DNA of 64,000 bases from contig CAWAEC010000007.1 of assembly GCA_963781155.1 (NCBI GenBank), forward strand, positions 558,001-622,000. Reading direction: 5' to 3'. Below are positions 17,676 through 25,871 of the stretch, one piece after another. The stretch is from PALSA-693 sp963781155 (GTDB taxonomy: Bacteria; Actinomycetota; Acidimicrobiia; Acidimicrobiales; Palsa-688). The position numbers and the translations under genes are program-made. Position 1 is the stretch's first letter, and the number at the start of each line of letters is the position of its first letter. The notes below the pieces were generated by a model. It did not search any database. It was not told where the DNA came from and was given only the letters and a program-made list of their open reading frames with translations.

Positions 17676-18728
17676 TTGACGAGTGAGCGCCTGGTGGTGG
17701 AGGCGGATCCCTATGCCCTGTACGAGCTGTCGCTCGCAGAGGGATGGGGTGACGGCTTGCCGCTCCTGCCCCCGACCGAGGATCGGGTGCTGTCCCTGCT
17801 GAAGGGCACACCCTATTCATCCGGCCACAGAATCATGGAGGAGATGCATCCGGCCGGAGGACCGGCCACAGTGGAGAAGATTGCCATAAATGCGGCGATG
17901 GCCGGTTGCCGCCCGGATCACCTGCCATTCGTGATTGCCGGCGTGGAGGCGATCTGCCAACCCGGATACAACTTGTACGGGGTGGGCGCCACTACTGGAA
18001 ACGCGTTTCAGATGCTCATCGTCAATGGACCTTCGCGTGATGCGGCCGGCATTGATTACAGTTACGGCTGCATGGGCGGCGCGACCGGGCGCGGGTCGCG
18101 TACCATTGGGCGAGCCGTGGCGTTGTGCCTCAGGAACATCGGCGGGCAACGGGCCGGGAGCACCACCAAGAGCTGCTTTGGACAGCCGGCCCGTCTCGGC
18201 ATGTGCTTCGGTGAGTGGGAGGAGAGGTCCCCATGGCCGTCGCTGGCCGAGCAGCTGGGCTTTCCCCGAAGTCAAGATGTCGTCCATGCTCACGCCGGTA
18301 TGGGAACCATGCCGCTTTGCGACAATCGCCACGAGGACGCTCGCGACCTGGCTTACCTGCTGGCTCGCAGCATCGCTTATCCGGCCTCCAACAAAATGCT
18401 CAGCAGCCTGATGATGGCGAAAAACGGATCAGTGGTGCTGGCCATCAATCCGGACTGGGCCGATCGCTTGGGCCGCGAGTTCCCCGATATCGCTGAGTTC
18501 CAGCATTTCCTGTGGGAGCACGCCTACCAGCCCATCGAGGTGTGGCCCGAAGCGACCAGGGCGCTCTTCGAGGAGCGAACCGACGCCGCCGGCCGCGTCC
18601 GCCTCAACGAGCGCCCCGATCAGTTCGTCGTCGTCGTATGCGGAGGCCCCGTATCGTTGCACGCGGTGTTCCTTCCGAGCTGGGGCGAGAGCTTGATGCA
18701 GAGTCGGGCGGTCGTTCATGCCGGCTGA
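17676..18728 (+). CDS. Uncharacterised protein partnered with the UGSC selenoprotein
   Basis: 350 residues from TTG 17676, four bases after the selenoprotein stop. I do not recognise an enzymatic family. No signal peptide or membrane helix is visible. The N-terminal third has Gly-Trp-Gly-Asp-Gly-Leu-Pro-Leu-Leu-Pro-Pro-Thr. The middle is rich in Gly and Cys: Tyr-Ser-Tyr-Gly-Cys-Met-Gly-Gly-Ala-Thr-Gly, Ile-Gly-Arg-Ala-Val-Ala-Leu-Cys-Leu, Ser-Cys-Phe-Gly-Gln-Pro and Met-Cys-Phe-Gly-Glu-Trp-Glu-Glu. These look like a conserved catalytic or ligand-binding core. Tight spacing suggests it acts with the UGSC protein, perhaps as its redox partner or as a subunit of one enzyme. It overlaps the following CaiB/BaiF gene by 11 bp. 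Confidence 0.75.
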   Translation: MTSERLVVEADPYALYELSLAEGWGDGLPLLPPTEDRVLSLLKGTPYSSGHRIMEEMHPAGGPATVEKIAINAAMAGCRPDHLPFVIAGVEAICQPGYNLYGVGATTGNAFQMLIVNGPSRDAAGIDYSYGCMGGATGRGSRTIGRAVALCLRNIGGQRAGSTTKSCFGQPARLGMCFGEWEERSPWPSLAEQLGFPRSQDVVHAHAGMGTMPLCDNRHEDARDLAYLLARSIAYPASNKMLSSLMMAKNGSVVLAINPDWADRLGREFPDIAEFQHFLWEHAYQPIEVWPEATRALFEERTDAAGRVRLNERPDQFVVVVCGGPVSLHAVFLPSWGESLMQSRAVVHAG

Positions 18729-19873
18729 AGGCGTCGAGGACAGGCGATCGGCGGGCCCGCTCGCCTGCCTGCGGGTTCTGGAGCTGGCATCCCTTTTCGC
18801 TGTCCCGCTCATGGGCGCCATGCTCGGTGATCTCGGCGCCGACGTGGTCAAGGTCGAGCCACCGGCGGGCGACGCGCTGCGCGTCCTCGGCGGCAGCGCG
18901 GACCGGCCTGGCCCATGGACGCTGTCGTCGCGCAACAAGCGCATGGTGGTCGCCGACCCATCCACGACCGAAGGAATCGAGCTGTTGCATCGGCTGACGG
19001 CCGTCGCGGACGTGGTGACGACCAACCATCCGCGGCCGTTGCTCGAACGTCTCGGCTGCACGTACGAGGACATCGCGGCCCGCAACAAGCGGACCATCGT
19101 GGTGAATGCCAGCACCTTTGGCACTGCCGGCCCCTATGCAAACCGCCCGGGCAACGGAAGCGTGGCCGAGTCGTTTGCCGGCTTCACCTATCTCAACAGA
19201 GTTGCTGACGGAACACCCGCGCTCACCCCGGTGCTCCTGGGGGATCACCTGACCGCGTTGACCGGTCTGATCGGTACGCTGGCCGCCTGCTACTGGCGAG
19301 ATACAGGTAGCGGTCAGGGCCAGCACATCGATCTCAGCATGTACGAGGCTGTATTGAGCGTACTCGGCCCGCAACTGCTCGCCGAGCAAGCTCGATCTGG
19401 CGGGTCGGCCGGGTCGGCCGGGTCTGCGGGGTCGAGCCGCCCCGGGCTGAGGGGCGCTTTCCCTACCGGCGACGGAAACTGGATTACGGCTACCGCGTAC
19501 AGCGACGCCCAGATCAGCCGGCTGCTGGATGTCGTAGGACTGGACGTTGGCCACGATCCCGCCGCCGGGTCGCCGGACCTGGCGGGCGTGGCCGCGGATT
19601 GGATGTCGGGCCAGGACCGTCAAACGGTGGTGGACGCGCTCGAGCGCGGCCCGAATCGCGTTCAGCCCTGTCAACGACCCGGCCATGCTCGCCGCAGACC
19701 CTCAAGTGCAACATCGGGGGAGCTTGCTGTCGGTTGATCGTCCCTCGGCCGGTCCTCTCACGTTTCCCCGCCCCGCGCCCGTGCTGAGCAAGTCTCCCGG
19801 CTCGGTGCGCTGGATCGAGCACCCCATCGGCGCTGACCACGAGGACGTGCTGCGCGATTGGTTGGGGGAGTGA
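18718..19873 (+). CDS. CaiB/BaiF-family CoA-transferase-like protein lacking the usual Asp (frameshift near 19645)
   Basis: About 384 residues. The family start Leu-Arg-Val-Leu-Glu-Leu-Ala-Ser and Leu-Gly-Asp-Leu-Gly-Ala-Asp-Val-Val-Lys-Val-Glu-Pro-Pro are clear, as is Gly-Gln-Gly-Gln-His-Ile-Asp-Leu-Ser. Where classic members have Gly-Tyr-Asp (the acid that forms the aspartyl-CoA anhydride), this one reads Pro-Gly-Asn-Gly-Ser-Val-Ala-Glu-Ser, so an alternative mechanism or a structural role is possible. A four-unit Ser-Ala-Gly repeat lies near residue 230. The frame changes near 19645 and the C-terminus then runs to 19873. It overlaps genes on both sides, so it is tightly co-translated with the selenoprotein partner and an SDR. 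Confidence 0.78.
19402..19437 (+). repeat. 9-bp in-frame tandem repeat inside the CaiB/BaiF gene
   Basis: GGGTCGGCC at 19402 and 19411 is followed by GGGTCTGCG at 19420 and GGGTCGAGC at 19429. It encodes Gly-Ser-Ala repeats, probably a flexible linker between the two domains of the CoA-transferase-like protein. Confidence 0.8.
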
Positions 19874-20697
19874 CCGGGCGCTTCGAAGGCCGGGTGGCCG
19901 CCGTGGCTGGGGTCGGACCCGTCGGTCGTGCCGTCGCCACCCGTTTCGGTTCCGAAGGCGCGCAGGTCGTCGTCGGAGACCTAGACGCCGGGGCGGCCCG
20001 GGCTGCAGCCACGGCTGTGGAGTCGGCCGGAGGGACGGCTGTGCCCACCGAGCTCGACGTCAGCGACGAAAAGGCCGTCGAGCGGTTCATTGCGATCGCC
20101 GGTGATCAATTCGGGAGACTGGACATCCTCCATAACAACGTGGGTTTCAGTTCCCCGGACGACCGGGGGGTCGCCGACCTCGATCTCGCGGTCTGGTCCC
20201 GGACCATGGAGGTCAATGCAGGCGGGGCGATGCTCGGGTGCAAGCACGCCTTCCCGCTGATGCGCAGCGGTGGCGGAGTCATCATCAACACTGCATCCGT
20301 CGCCGGCTTGTGGGGTGATGGCGTCCTGGCCGCCTACGGGTCGTCGAAGGCGGCCATCATGACGCTCACGAAGTACGTGGCCGCCATGTATGGCGAGTTC
20401 GGCATCCGGTGCAATGCCGTCGCCCCTTCGCTGATCCTGAGCGAAGAGCACCGGCCGGCTCTGGAGGAAACGGGCCTGTTGCTGGAATTGACCTCAGAAC
20501 GTTTGCTCGACTGGGCCGCCACTCCTGAAGAGATTGCCGGTGTGGTCGCCTGGCTGGCCAGTGATGAGGCACGAGGCATCACCGGCCAGACCATCGTGGT
20601 CGATAGCGGGACGACGGCCCATCGCCACCGCCACACCCTGAAGAAATGGGAGGCGCTCCGCGGCGCCCACCCGGAACTCGGGACCTGGAGCCAATGA
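19870..20697 (+). CDS. Short-chain dehydrogenase/reductase
   Basis: 275 residues from GTG 19870, which overlaps the previous stop (GTGA). The TTG at 19858 in the same frame is less likely. The nucleotide-binding loop reads Ala-Gly-Val-Gly-Pro-Val-Gly rather than the usual Thr-Gly-x-x-x-Gly-Ile-Gly, followed by Val-Val-Gly-Asp-Leu-Asp. Asn-Asn-Val-Gly, Asn-Thr-Ala-Ser and the catalytic Tyr-Gly-Ser-Ser-Lys are present, so activity is plausible. Its C-terminus is extended by a basic tail (His-Arg-His-Arg-His). It is paired with the next SDR through a four-base overlap; the two may form a heteromer or catalyse successive steps. Confidence 0.82.
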   Translation: MTGRFEGRVAAVAGVGPVGRAVATRFGSEGAQVVVGDLDAGAARAAATAVESAGGTAVPTELDVSDEKAVERFIAIAGDQFGRLDILHNNVGFSSPDDRGVADLDLAVWSRTMEVNAGGAMLGCKHAFPLMRSGGGVIINTASVAGLWGDGVLAAYGSSKAAIMTLTKYVAAMYGEFGIRCNAVAPSLILSEEHRPALEETGLLLELTSERLLDWAATPEEIAGVVAWLASDEARGITGQTIVVDSGTTAHRHRHTLKKWEALRGAHPELGTWSQ

Positions 20698-21485
20698 CTG
20701 CGCTGCTCGCCGGAAAGGTGATGGTGATCGCCGGAGTCGGGCCTGGACTCGGCGCGCAGATCGCTCGCAGCGCCACCGCAGCGGGGGCGGCGGTCGTGCT
20801 GGCCGCCCGCAAGACCCCCTACCTGAACGAGTTGGCTCGAGACCTCCGGCAGGATGGAGGGCGCGTCGCCGTCCAGGCCTGCGACGTCACACGAGACGTC
20901 GACTGCCAGGAGTTGATCGCTGTCACGGAGCAGCAGATGGGTGGGCTGGACTGCCTGGTGTGCAACGCTTTTGCCCAGGGAAAGGCGTACGGACTCCCGC
21001 TCGAGGATGCCGACATCGACGACTGGCGTGAGGCGTTCGACGTCAACGTATTCGGTTCTCTTCGGATGGTGAAAGCTGCCATCCCCGCCCTGAAGCGAGG
21101 CGGCGCCGGGGCCGTGGTTTTCGTCGGCTCTCAGATCATCCGGCGCGTATTTGCCGGGCGGGGTGCGTACGCGTCGTCGAAAGCTGCCCTGCTCACGGCG
21201 TCCCACGTCCTGGCCCGGGAACTCGGGCCGTACGGAATTCGCGTCAACACGGTCGTGCCCGGACGGATGTGGGGCCCTTCGCTGCAACGGTATCTCGAGC
21301 GACTGGCGGACGAACGGGGGACCTCATTCGAAGAGCAACGTCAGCGCATGGTCGACGACGTCTCGCTGCCCCGGCTGTCGACCGACGAGGAGTCTGCCCG
21401 GGTCGTGATCTTTTTGGCGTCCAGTCTGGCCGCCGGCATGACCGGACAGTCCGTCGACGTCAATGCCGGCGAGACATTCCATTGA
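20694..21485 (+). CDS. Short-chain dehydrogenase/reductase
   Basis: 263 residues. ATG 20694 overlaps the upstream stop. The nucleotide loop is Ala-Gly-Val-Gly-Pro-Gly-Leu-Gly, similar to its neighbour. The usual Asn-Asn-Ala-Gly is Cys-Asn-Ala-Phe. Val-Gly-Ser-Gln and Tyr-Ala-Ser-Ser-Lys supply the catalytic Ser and Tyr/Lys. It is the last gene of the plus-strand operon that began at 12204. Substrate is unknown; in this setting it may oxidise a hydroxyacyl-CoA or an alcohol made from the imported compound. Confidence 0.82.
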   Translation: MTALLAGKVMVIAGVGPGLGAQIARSATAAGAAVVLAARKTPYLNELARDLRQDGGRVAVQACDVTRDVDCQELIAVTEQQMGGLDCLVCNAFAQGKAYGLPLEDADIDDWREAFDVNVFGSLRMVKAAIPALKRGGAGAVVFVGSQIIRRVFAGRGAYASSKAALLTASHVLARELGPYGIRVNTVVPGRMWGPSLQRYLERLADERGTSFEEQRQRMVDDVSLPRLSTDEESARVVIFLASSLAAGMTGQSVDVNAGETFH

Positions 21486-21579
21486 GGTCGTGTGGGCGCA
21501 GCGCTTCGGGCACGGCCCCCGCATTTGTCCTCCCGACTTGACGGATGCGTCAGAGAAAGCGGCCGGCCCGGACCGTAGG

Positions 21580-21635
21580 CCTTTCTCTGTCGTAATCCAC
21601 ACCCTTTTTGAGCGTGGCGGCACGACAGAGAAAGG
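21580..21635. terminator. 14-bp inverted repeat between converging genes; possible bidirectional terminator
   Basis: CCTTTCTCTGTCGT at 21580-21593 and ACGACAGAGAAAGG at 21622-21635 are perfect reverse complements with a 28-base loop that contains CTTTTTG. A third partial copy (CAGAGAAAG) is at 21551-21559. It lies between the operon end at 21485 and the leftward gene ending at 21781. The 295 bp gap holds no gene that I can support. Confidence 0.5.
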
Positions 21636-21780
21636 GGTTCGCGGGGGCGACGGCTCATTCCCTGTCGGCGAACGGGATCCGACACGGCCACGCTCCCGGC
21701 TGCCGGATCGATGGGGCGTCGCCGTCGGGCCGGAATTCGCCGTCACTCCGGTCGTGACCCGGCCAGCCAGTGTTCGGGAG

Positions 21781-22191
21781 CTACTCGGGCTGGAGGGCAG
21801 CCGCCGCGACCATCGGGTTGTAGTACTCGCGTTGCGCGCAGATACGCCCGTCGCGGAAGCGAACCACGCTGATGTACGAGTTCGAGTAGGGGCGACCAGT
21901 CGTGGTCGCCGTCCCCTGACTGGTGTACTCGAGGATCACCGTGTCGGGGTCCTCGCACTGGTACACGGTGCCGATGTCGAGCCGAAACGAGAAGATCTTC
22001 AGCGCCGGTCCGACGTGGGCCCGGACCGCCGCCTTGCCTTCCAGGCGCACCGGTGGATTGGCGTAGGGGAGTTCGAGCACCACGTCCTCCGTGCACGCCT
22101 CCAGTTGTCGATCGAGGTCACCGGTGCTGATCGCCGCGAAGGAACGAGTGATCAGGTCCAGATGCCTGCGGCGCTTTTCGTCGTCGGACAT
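21781..22191 (-). CDS. SnoaL-like (NTF2-fold) protein
   Basis: 136 residues. The pattern fits the SnoaL-like NTF2 fold: an N-terminal helix with Ile-Thr-Arg-Ser-Phe-Ala-Ala-Ile, Cys-Thr-Glu-Asp-Val-Val-Leu-Glu-Leu-Pro-Tyr, a central Gly-Lys-Ala-Ala-Val-Arg, and strands ending Val-Val-Arg-Phe-Arg-Asp-Gly-Arg-Ile and Glu-Tyr-Tyr-Asn-Pro. Members are small isomerases, cyclases, hydrolases or ligand-binding proteins. It is divergent from the LLM oxidoreductase at 22384 and may share the operator-like palindrome at 22285. Confidence 0.75.
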   Translation of the reverse strand: MSDDEKRRRHLDLITRSFAAISTGDLDRQLEACTEDVVLELPYANPPVRLEGKAAVRAHVGPALKIFSFRLDIGTVYQCEDPDTVILEYTSQGTATTTGRPYSNSYISVVRFRDGRICAQREYYNPMVAAAALQPE

Positions 22192-22284
22192 GGCATGCCA
22201 CCCCCCAAAATCGCGAACTGCAGCATACCACCGTCGAGGCGCGTCCTGTCTCCGGTCAGGTGCGAGGACCGGCTTCCAGACGGT

Positions 22285-22304
22285 AATCTACCGATCGGTT
22301 GATT
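22285..22304. promoter_or_regulatory. Near-perfect 20-bp palindrome, TetR-operator-like
   Basis: AATCTACCGATCGGTTGATT matches its own reverse complement at 18 of 20 positions. Its core CTACCGATCGGTTG differs by one base from the palindrome at 12015. It sits between divergent genes starting at 22191 and 22384. A TetR-family protein is the likely ligand, perhaps the one encoded at 11152. Confidence 0.55.
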
Positions 22305-22383
22305 GAGGCTTCGAGAATCGTTCCGCGGGTATGGCCCGGGACGGATCATTGCGTGACCGTGCACAAAGGAGAGCGAAGAACCA

Positions 22384-23505
22384 ATGCATTGCGGAGTGAT
22401 GGTCACCGGATATAACCAGGAGGATTGGGGTCGTCTGATGGCGGAGGAGTACGACCGTCCCCCCGACATCCCGGATCATGTCCATATGGAGGAGACGATT
22501 GCCATGGGCGAGCTGGTGGAGCCCCTTGGCTTCGATTCGATCTGGGCCACCGAACACTACGGCTCCGCGTACTCAATGCAACCCAATCCGCTTCAGTGGC
22601 TCGCATACTGGGCCGGCAAAACCAGCCGGGTCGACGTCGGTACGGCAGTCATCGTGGCGCCCTGGTGGAATCCGGTTCGCCTCGCTCACGAGATCTCGAT
22701 GCTTGACGTGCTCCTGCGCGGCCGCCGCCTCCATCTGGGCATCGGTCGCGGTGTCGCCCCGCACGAATATGCGTCTCTGGGCGTCCCCATCGAGGAGTCC
22801 CACACCTACTTCTACGACGTGGTCAACGCGATCCGGGCCGCCGATGGCGCAGAACGCTTTACCTTCGATGGCCAGATATTCAAGATCCCTCCCACCACCG
22901 TCCGGCCTCAGGCGCGGCACAAGGGTGATCTGACAACCCGGATCAAGGCTGCCTTCTCCACCCAGAAGTCGGCGCGGTTGGCTGCCGAACACGGGCTCGG
23001 GCAGATGTTCGTCGCCAACGACGATGTCGAGAGCATGACGGCCGGCGTCAACCAGTTCAACCAGATCCGGGCCGAACTGGGCTTGCCTCCCGATCAGCCG
23101 ACAACACTTTTGTGGATGTACTGCGCCGAGACCCCTGAGGAAGCCGAAGAAGGGTGGCGCTACTACCACAACCAGGTCAGCGCGGCCCAGCACCATTACT
23201 TCGAATGGAACAACCCGGGATTCGCGGGCGTAAAGGGGTACGAAGAGTACGTCGGAAAGCACAGCGCGGATGTGGGCTTGGCCGACGCCACCATGGCGGT
23301 GCAGCGCCGGACGCAGCCGATCGGCACTCCGGATGAGATCATCCGCCGCATCAAGGCTGTGCAGGCTGCGATCAACCTTGACATGCTGGTGGTCCACGTG
23401 TTCTACGGAGGGATGTCCCCCGACAAGGCCGAACGCAGCCTGCGGTTGTTCGCCAGGGAAGTGCTTCCTGCGGTGCAGGCCATCGACACGACGATGGTGA
23501 CGTGA
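22384..23505 (+). CDS. LLM-class (bacterial luciferase-like) flavin/F420-dependent oxidoreductase
   Basis: 373 residues with ATG 22384 and AAAGGAG upstream. The luciferase-like TIM-barrel pattern is clear: Leu-Gly-Phe-Asp-Ser-Ile-Trp-Ala-Thr-Glu-His-Tyr near residue 49, Val-Gly-Thr-Ala-Val-Ile-Val-Ala-Pro, and Leu-His-Leu-Gly-Ile-Gly-Arg-Gly-Val-Ala-Pro-His-Glu-Tyr. The family includes FMNH2-dependent monooxygenases and F420-dependent dehydrogenases; the sequence alone does not separate them here. An operator-like palindrome upstream suggests induction by a catabolic substrate. Confidence 0.85.
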   Translation: MHCGVMVTGYNQEDWGRLMAEEYDRPPDIPDHVHMEETIAMGELVEPLGFDSIWATEHYGSAYSMQPNPLQWLAYWAGKTSRVDVGTAVIVAPWWNPVRLAHEISMLDVLLRGRRLHLGIGRGVAPHEYASLGVPIEESHTYFYDVVNAIRAADGAERFTFDGQIFKIPPTTVRPQARHKGDLTTRIKAAFSTQKSARLAAEHGLGQMFVANDDVESMTAGVNQFNQIRAELGLPPDQPTTLLWMYCAETPEEAEEGWRYYHNQVSAAQHHYFEWNNPGFAGVKGYEEYVGKHSADVGLADATMAVQRRTQPIGTPDEIIRRIKAVQAAINLDMLVVHVFYGGMSPDKAERSLRLFAREVLPAVQAIDTTMVT

Positions 23506-23542
23506 GCGCTCTGGCCCGTCGCGCCCGATGAGCCCGGCGCGC

Positions 23543-25255
23543 CTACCGGGTGGAAACCGTCTCGCTGTCTCGCCCCGACCGTAACACCCGCCCGGGCAGG
23601 GCCCCCGTTGTGTGCCCGTCCGCGACGACAAGCTGGCCGTTGACGAATACCCGATGGATGCCGATGGATTCCGAGACCAATCTCAGGCTGTCGCCCGGCA
23701 GATCGTAAACGCGCGTCGGCGGCCCGCTGTCGACAGTTTCAGGGTCGAAGACGACCACGTCCGCCCACCCTTCTGGCATCAGTTGGCCGCGGCCGCTGAG
23801 CCCGAACAATCGAGCAGGCGCCTGGGTCATGAGGTGCACGGCCCGCTCCAGGGGTAGGAGCCGGCGACCCCGCAGCGTGTCACCCAGGAACCGGGTCGGA
23901 TAGAGCGAACCGAGCATGCGGTCCAGGTGGGCACCGGCATCGGATCCGCCCAGCAGGACGTCAGGTTGATCCCAGGTCTGCTTGCGCGCAGACCAGTCGG
24001 CGTCAGTGTCGTCGACTGGCAATGGCCACAGAACAGTGCGGTACTCATCCGCACTGGTGACCTCTATCAGGGCCTCGGCAGGATCGAGGCCCATCTCGGC
24101 CGCGATGTCGGTGATGAGGCGGTTCTCGTAGCGTTTGTTTCCGGGCGAGACCGTGTCCCCGACCCGATAGTTCGAAAAGTCGGCCAGCCGCTCGAACACG
24201 GTTCCTTTCGCCGATTGGACCATTTCACTTCGCACTGCGGGATCGCGCAGTTTGGCGGTCTTTTCCTCGAACGGCAGCGAAAGGATCTCTTGCCATCCAG
24301 GGATCAGCCAGAGGGCGCAGAAGGTACCGAAGCTCATGTTGTTGTCGGCGAAGACAGGCATGGTAAGTGCGACGACCCGTCCACCGAGCTCTCGTGCCCT
24401 TCGGGATGGGCTCATTTGCTGCGCGACCCGCTCCTGCTGGCCGGCGCTGACGGTCAGCACATTCCAGTTGAGCGGGCGACCGGCGGCCGCGCTCATCCCG
24501 GCGAGTAACTCCACTTCCTGCTCAGTGAATCCCCGCAGACAGCCTTCCACTATAGCTTCCAGGGTGGTGCCGGGGTACTCGCCGACAACCCGGCAGAGAC
24601 GAAGAACCTCCTCCTCGGACGCGGCCCGACTGGGAACCGGATGGTTTTCTCCGTCGCTGTGCGTGGAAGAGCGCGATGTCGACAGTCCCAGGCCGCCGGC
24701 TTTCAGAGAACGTCGCAACAGCCCTTCGATCTGGTCCAACTCCTCCGGGGTCGAAGGGCGGGCCCCGGCTTCCTCTCCGACCACGTACCGTCGCAGCGCA
24801 CAGTGTCCCACCAGGAAACCGGCATTGACGCCGACTCGCCCTTCCAGCCCGTCGAGGTATTCCGAGAACCCGTCCCACGACCACTTGATGCCATCTTCCA
24901 GCGCCTGCAGGGGCATCCCTTCTACTTTTGCCATCATGCGGCGCGTGTAGTCGGCATCGTTAGCCCGCAGCGGCGCCAGGGTGAAGCCGCAGTTCCCACC
25001 GATGACCGACGTCACTCCGTGCCACGACGACGGTGTTGCGTAGGCGTCCCAGTACAACTGGGCGTCGTAGTGCGTGTGTGGATCGATAAAGCCCGGAGCC
25101 ACGACGAGGCCGCTGGCTTCGACGGTTTGTCGTGCCGGTTCATCGACCGCCCCGACCTCGACGATGCGATCATCCCGGATGGCCACGTCGCCCCGGAAGG
25201 GCGTGCCGCCCGTCCCGTCCACCACGGTGCCGCCCCTGATCACGTAATCGAGCAT
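23543..25255 (-). CDS. N-acyl-D-amino-acid deacylase/dihydroorotase-like amidohydrolase (amidohydrolase-3)
   Basis: 570 residues from ATG 25255 behind GGAGGAG. The N-terminal beta-sandwich motif Ile-Arg-Gly-Gly-Thr-Val-Val-Asp-Gly-Thr-Gly and the metal-binding Pro-Gly-Phe-Ile-Asp-Pro-His-Thr-His-Tyr-Asp are those of D-aminoacylases. Gly-Gly-Asn-Cys-Gly-Phe and, near the end, Gly-Gly-Ser-Asp-Ala-Gly-Ala-His also fit. The family hydrolyses N-acyl-D-amino acids and related amides with one or two zinc ions, but many actinobacterial members have unknown substrates. It converges with the LLM gene ending at 23505. Confidence 0.85.
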   Translation of the reverse strand: MLDYVIRGGTVVDGTGGTPFRGDVAIRDDRIVEVGAVDEPARQTVEASGLVVAPGFIDPHTHYDAQLYWDAYATPSSWHGVTSVIGGNCGFTLAPLRANDADYTRRMMAKVEGMPLQALEDGIKWSWDGFSEYLDGLEGRVGVNAGFLVGHCALRRYVVGEEAGARPSTPEELDQIEGLLRRSLKAGGLGLSTSRSSTHSDGENHPVPSRAASEEEVLRLCRVVGEYPGTTLEAIVEGCLRGFTEQEVELLAGMSAAAGRPLNWNVLTVSAGQQERVAQQMSPSRRARELGGRVVALTMPVFADNNMSFGTFCALWLIPGWQEILSLPFEEKTAKLRDPAVRSEMVQSAKGTVFERLADFSNYRVGDTVSPGNKRYENRLITDIAAEMGLDPAEALIEVTSADEYRTVLWPLPVDDTDADWSARKQTWDQPDVLLGGSDAGAHLDRMLGSLYPTRFLGDTLRGRRLLPLERAVHLMTQAPARLFGLSGRGQLMPEGWADVVVFDPETVDSGPPTRVYDLPGDSLRLVSESIGIHRVFVNGQLVVADGHTTGALPGRVLRSGRDSETVSTR

Positions 25256-25408
25256 GGCTCCTCCGGATCGCCAGGAATTCGGTGCCTGTCGTGGACGCAG
25301 CATAGCTGACACTCGTGTCTGGTCTCCAGGCCGTCGTCGGCCACTCGCCCTTGCTTCGCTCGCGTCCGCCCAGGTAGACTCGGTTGTCAGTTACGTCGAG
25401 AGGTCATC

Positions 25409-25852
25409 ATGGTAGTCACAGCCGCCCTTGGTTCTTGCCTGATCGGTCGCCCGGTGATCTGGGACCGTGAGGATGAGCGCTGGGAGGAGGCGGGCAGCCC
25501 CAAGGTGCGGGCTCGGGCCGAGCGGCTGGGACGGGCCTTGAAGGCGATGGGTGTTGCAAGCGGCCAGCGGGTGGTCGTGCTCTGCTGTTCTGAGCATGCG
25601 GAGGACCGCCACGTCGCCACGACGGCCGCGCGGGGCCTCGATGCCGCCGTCATTATCCCGGTTGACTGGGGCGCGTCGGCCCTCACGTTGCTGTTCGCGG
25701 ACCTGGGTGGTCCCACCGTTCATCTCGCGTGCGAAGAGGGCGTTGTTGCCTGGCGAGAGGCGCGTGGTAGCGGAATCATGATCGGCGACGGCCTCGATGT
25801 GCTGTGGTGGAAGGCCCTTGAATGCCGGTATGCGACCGAGCCGGCTCCCTGA
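25409..25852 (+). CDS. Orphan protein resembling an N-terminal piece of an acyl-CoA synthetase
   Basis: 147 residues. The stretch Arg-Ala-Glu-Arg-Leu-Gly-Arg-Ala-Leu-Lys-Ala-Met-Gly-Val-Ala-Ser-Gly-Gln-Arg-Val followed by Val-Val-Leu-Cys-Cys-Ser is like the first subdomain of ANL-type (AMP-forming) ligases. The motifs that bind ATP and catalyse adenylation are absent. It may be a remnant or a stand-alone regulatory/partner protein. The next gene (TetR) starts 19 bp downstream on the same strand. I do not assign a function. Confidence 0.5.
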   Translation: MVVTAALGSCLIGRPVIWDREDERWEEAGSPKVRARAERLGRALKAMGVASGQRVVVLCCSEHAEDRHVATTAARGLDAAVIIPVDWGASALTLLFADLGGPTVHLACEEGVVAWREARGSGIMIGDGLDVLWWKALECRYATEPAP

Positions 25853-25871
25853 GGCCTAGCGTTTCCGGACG

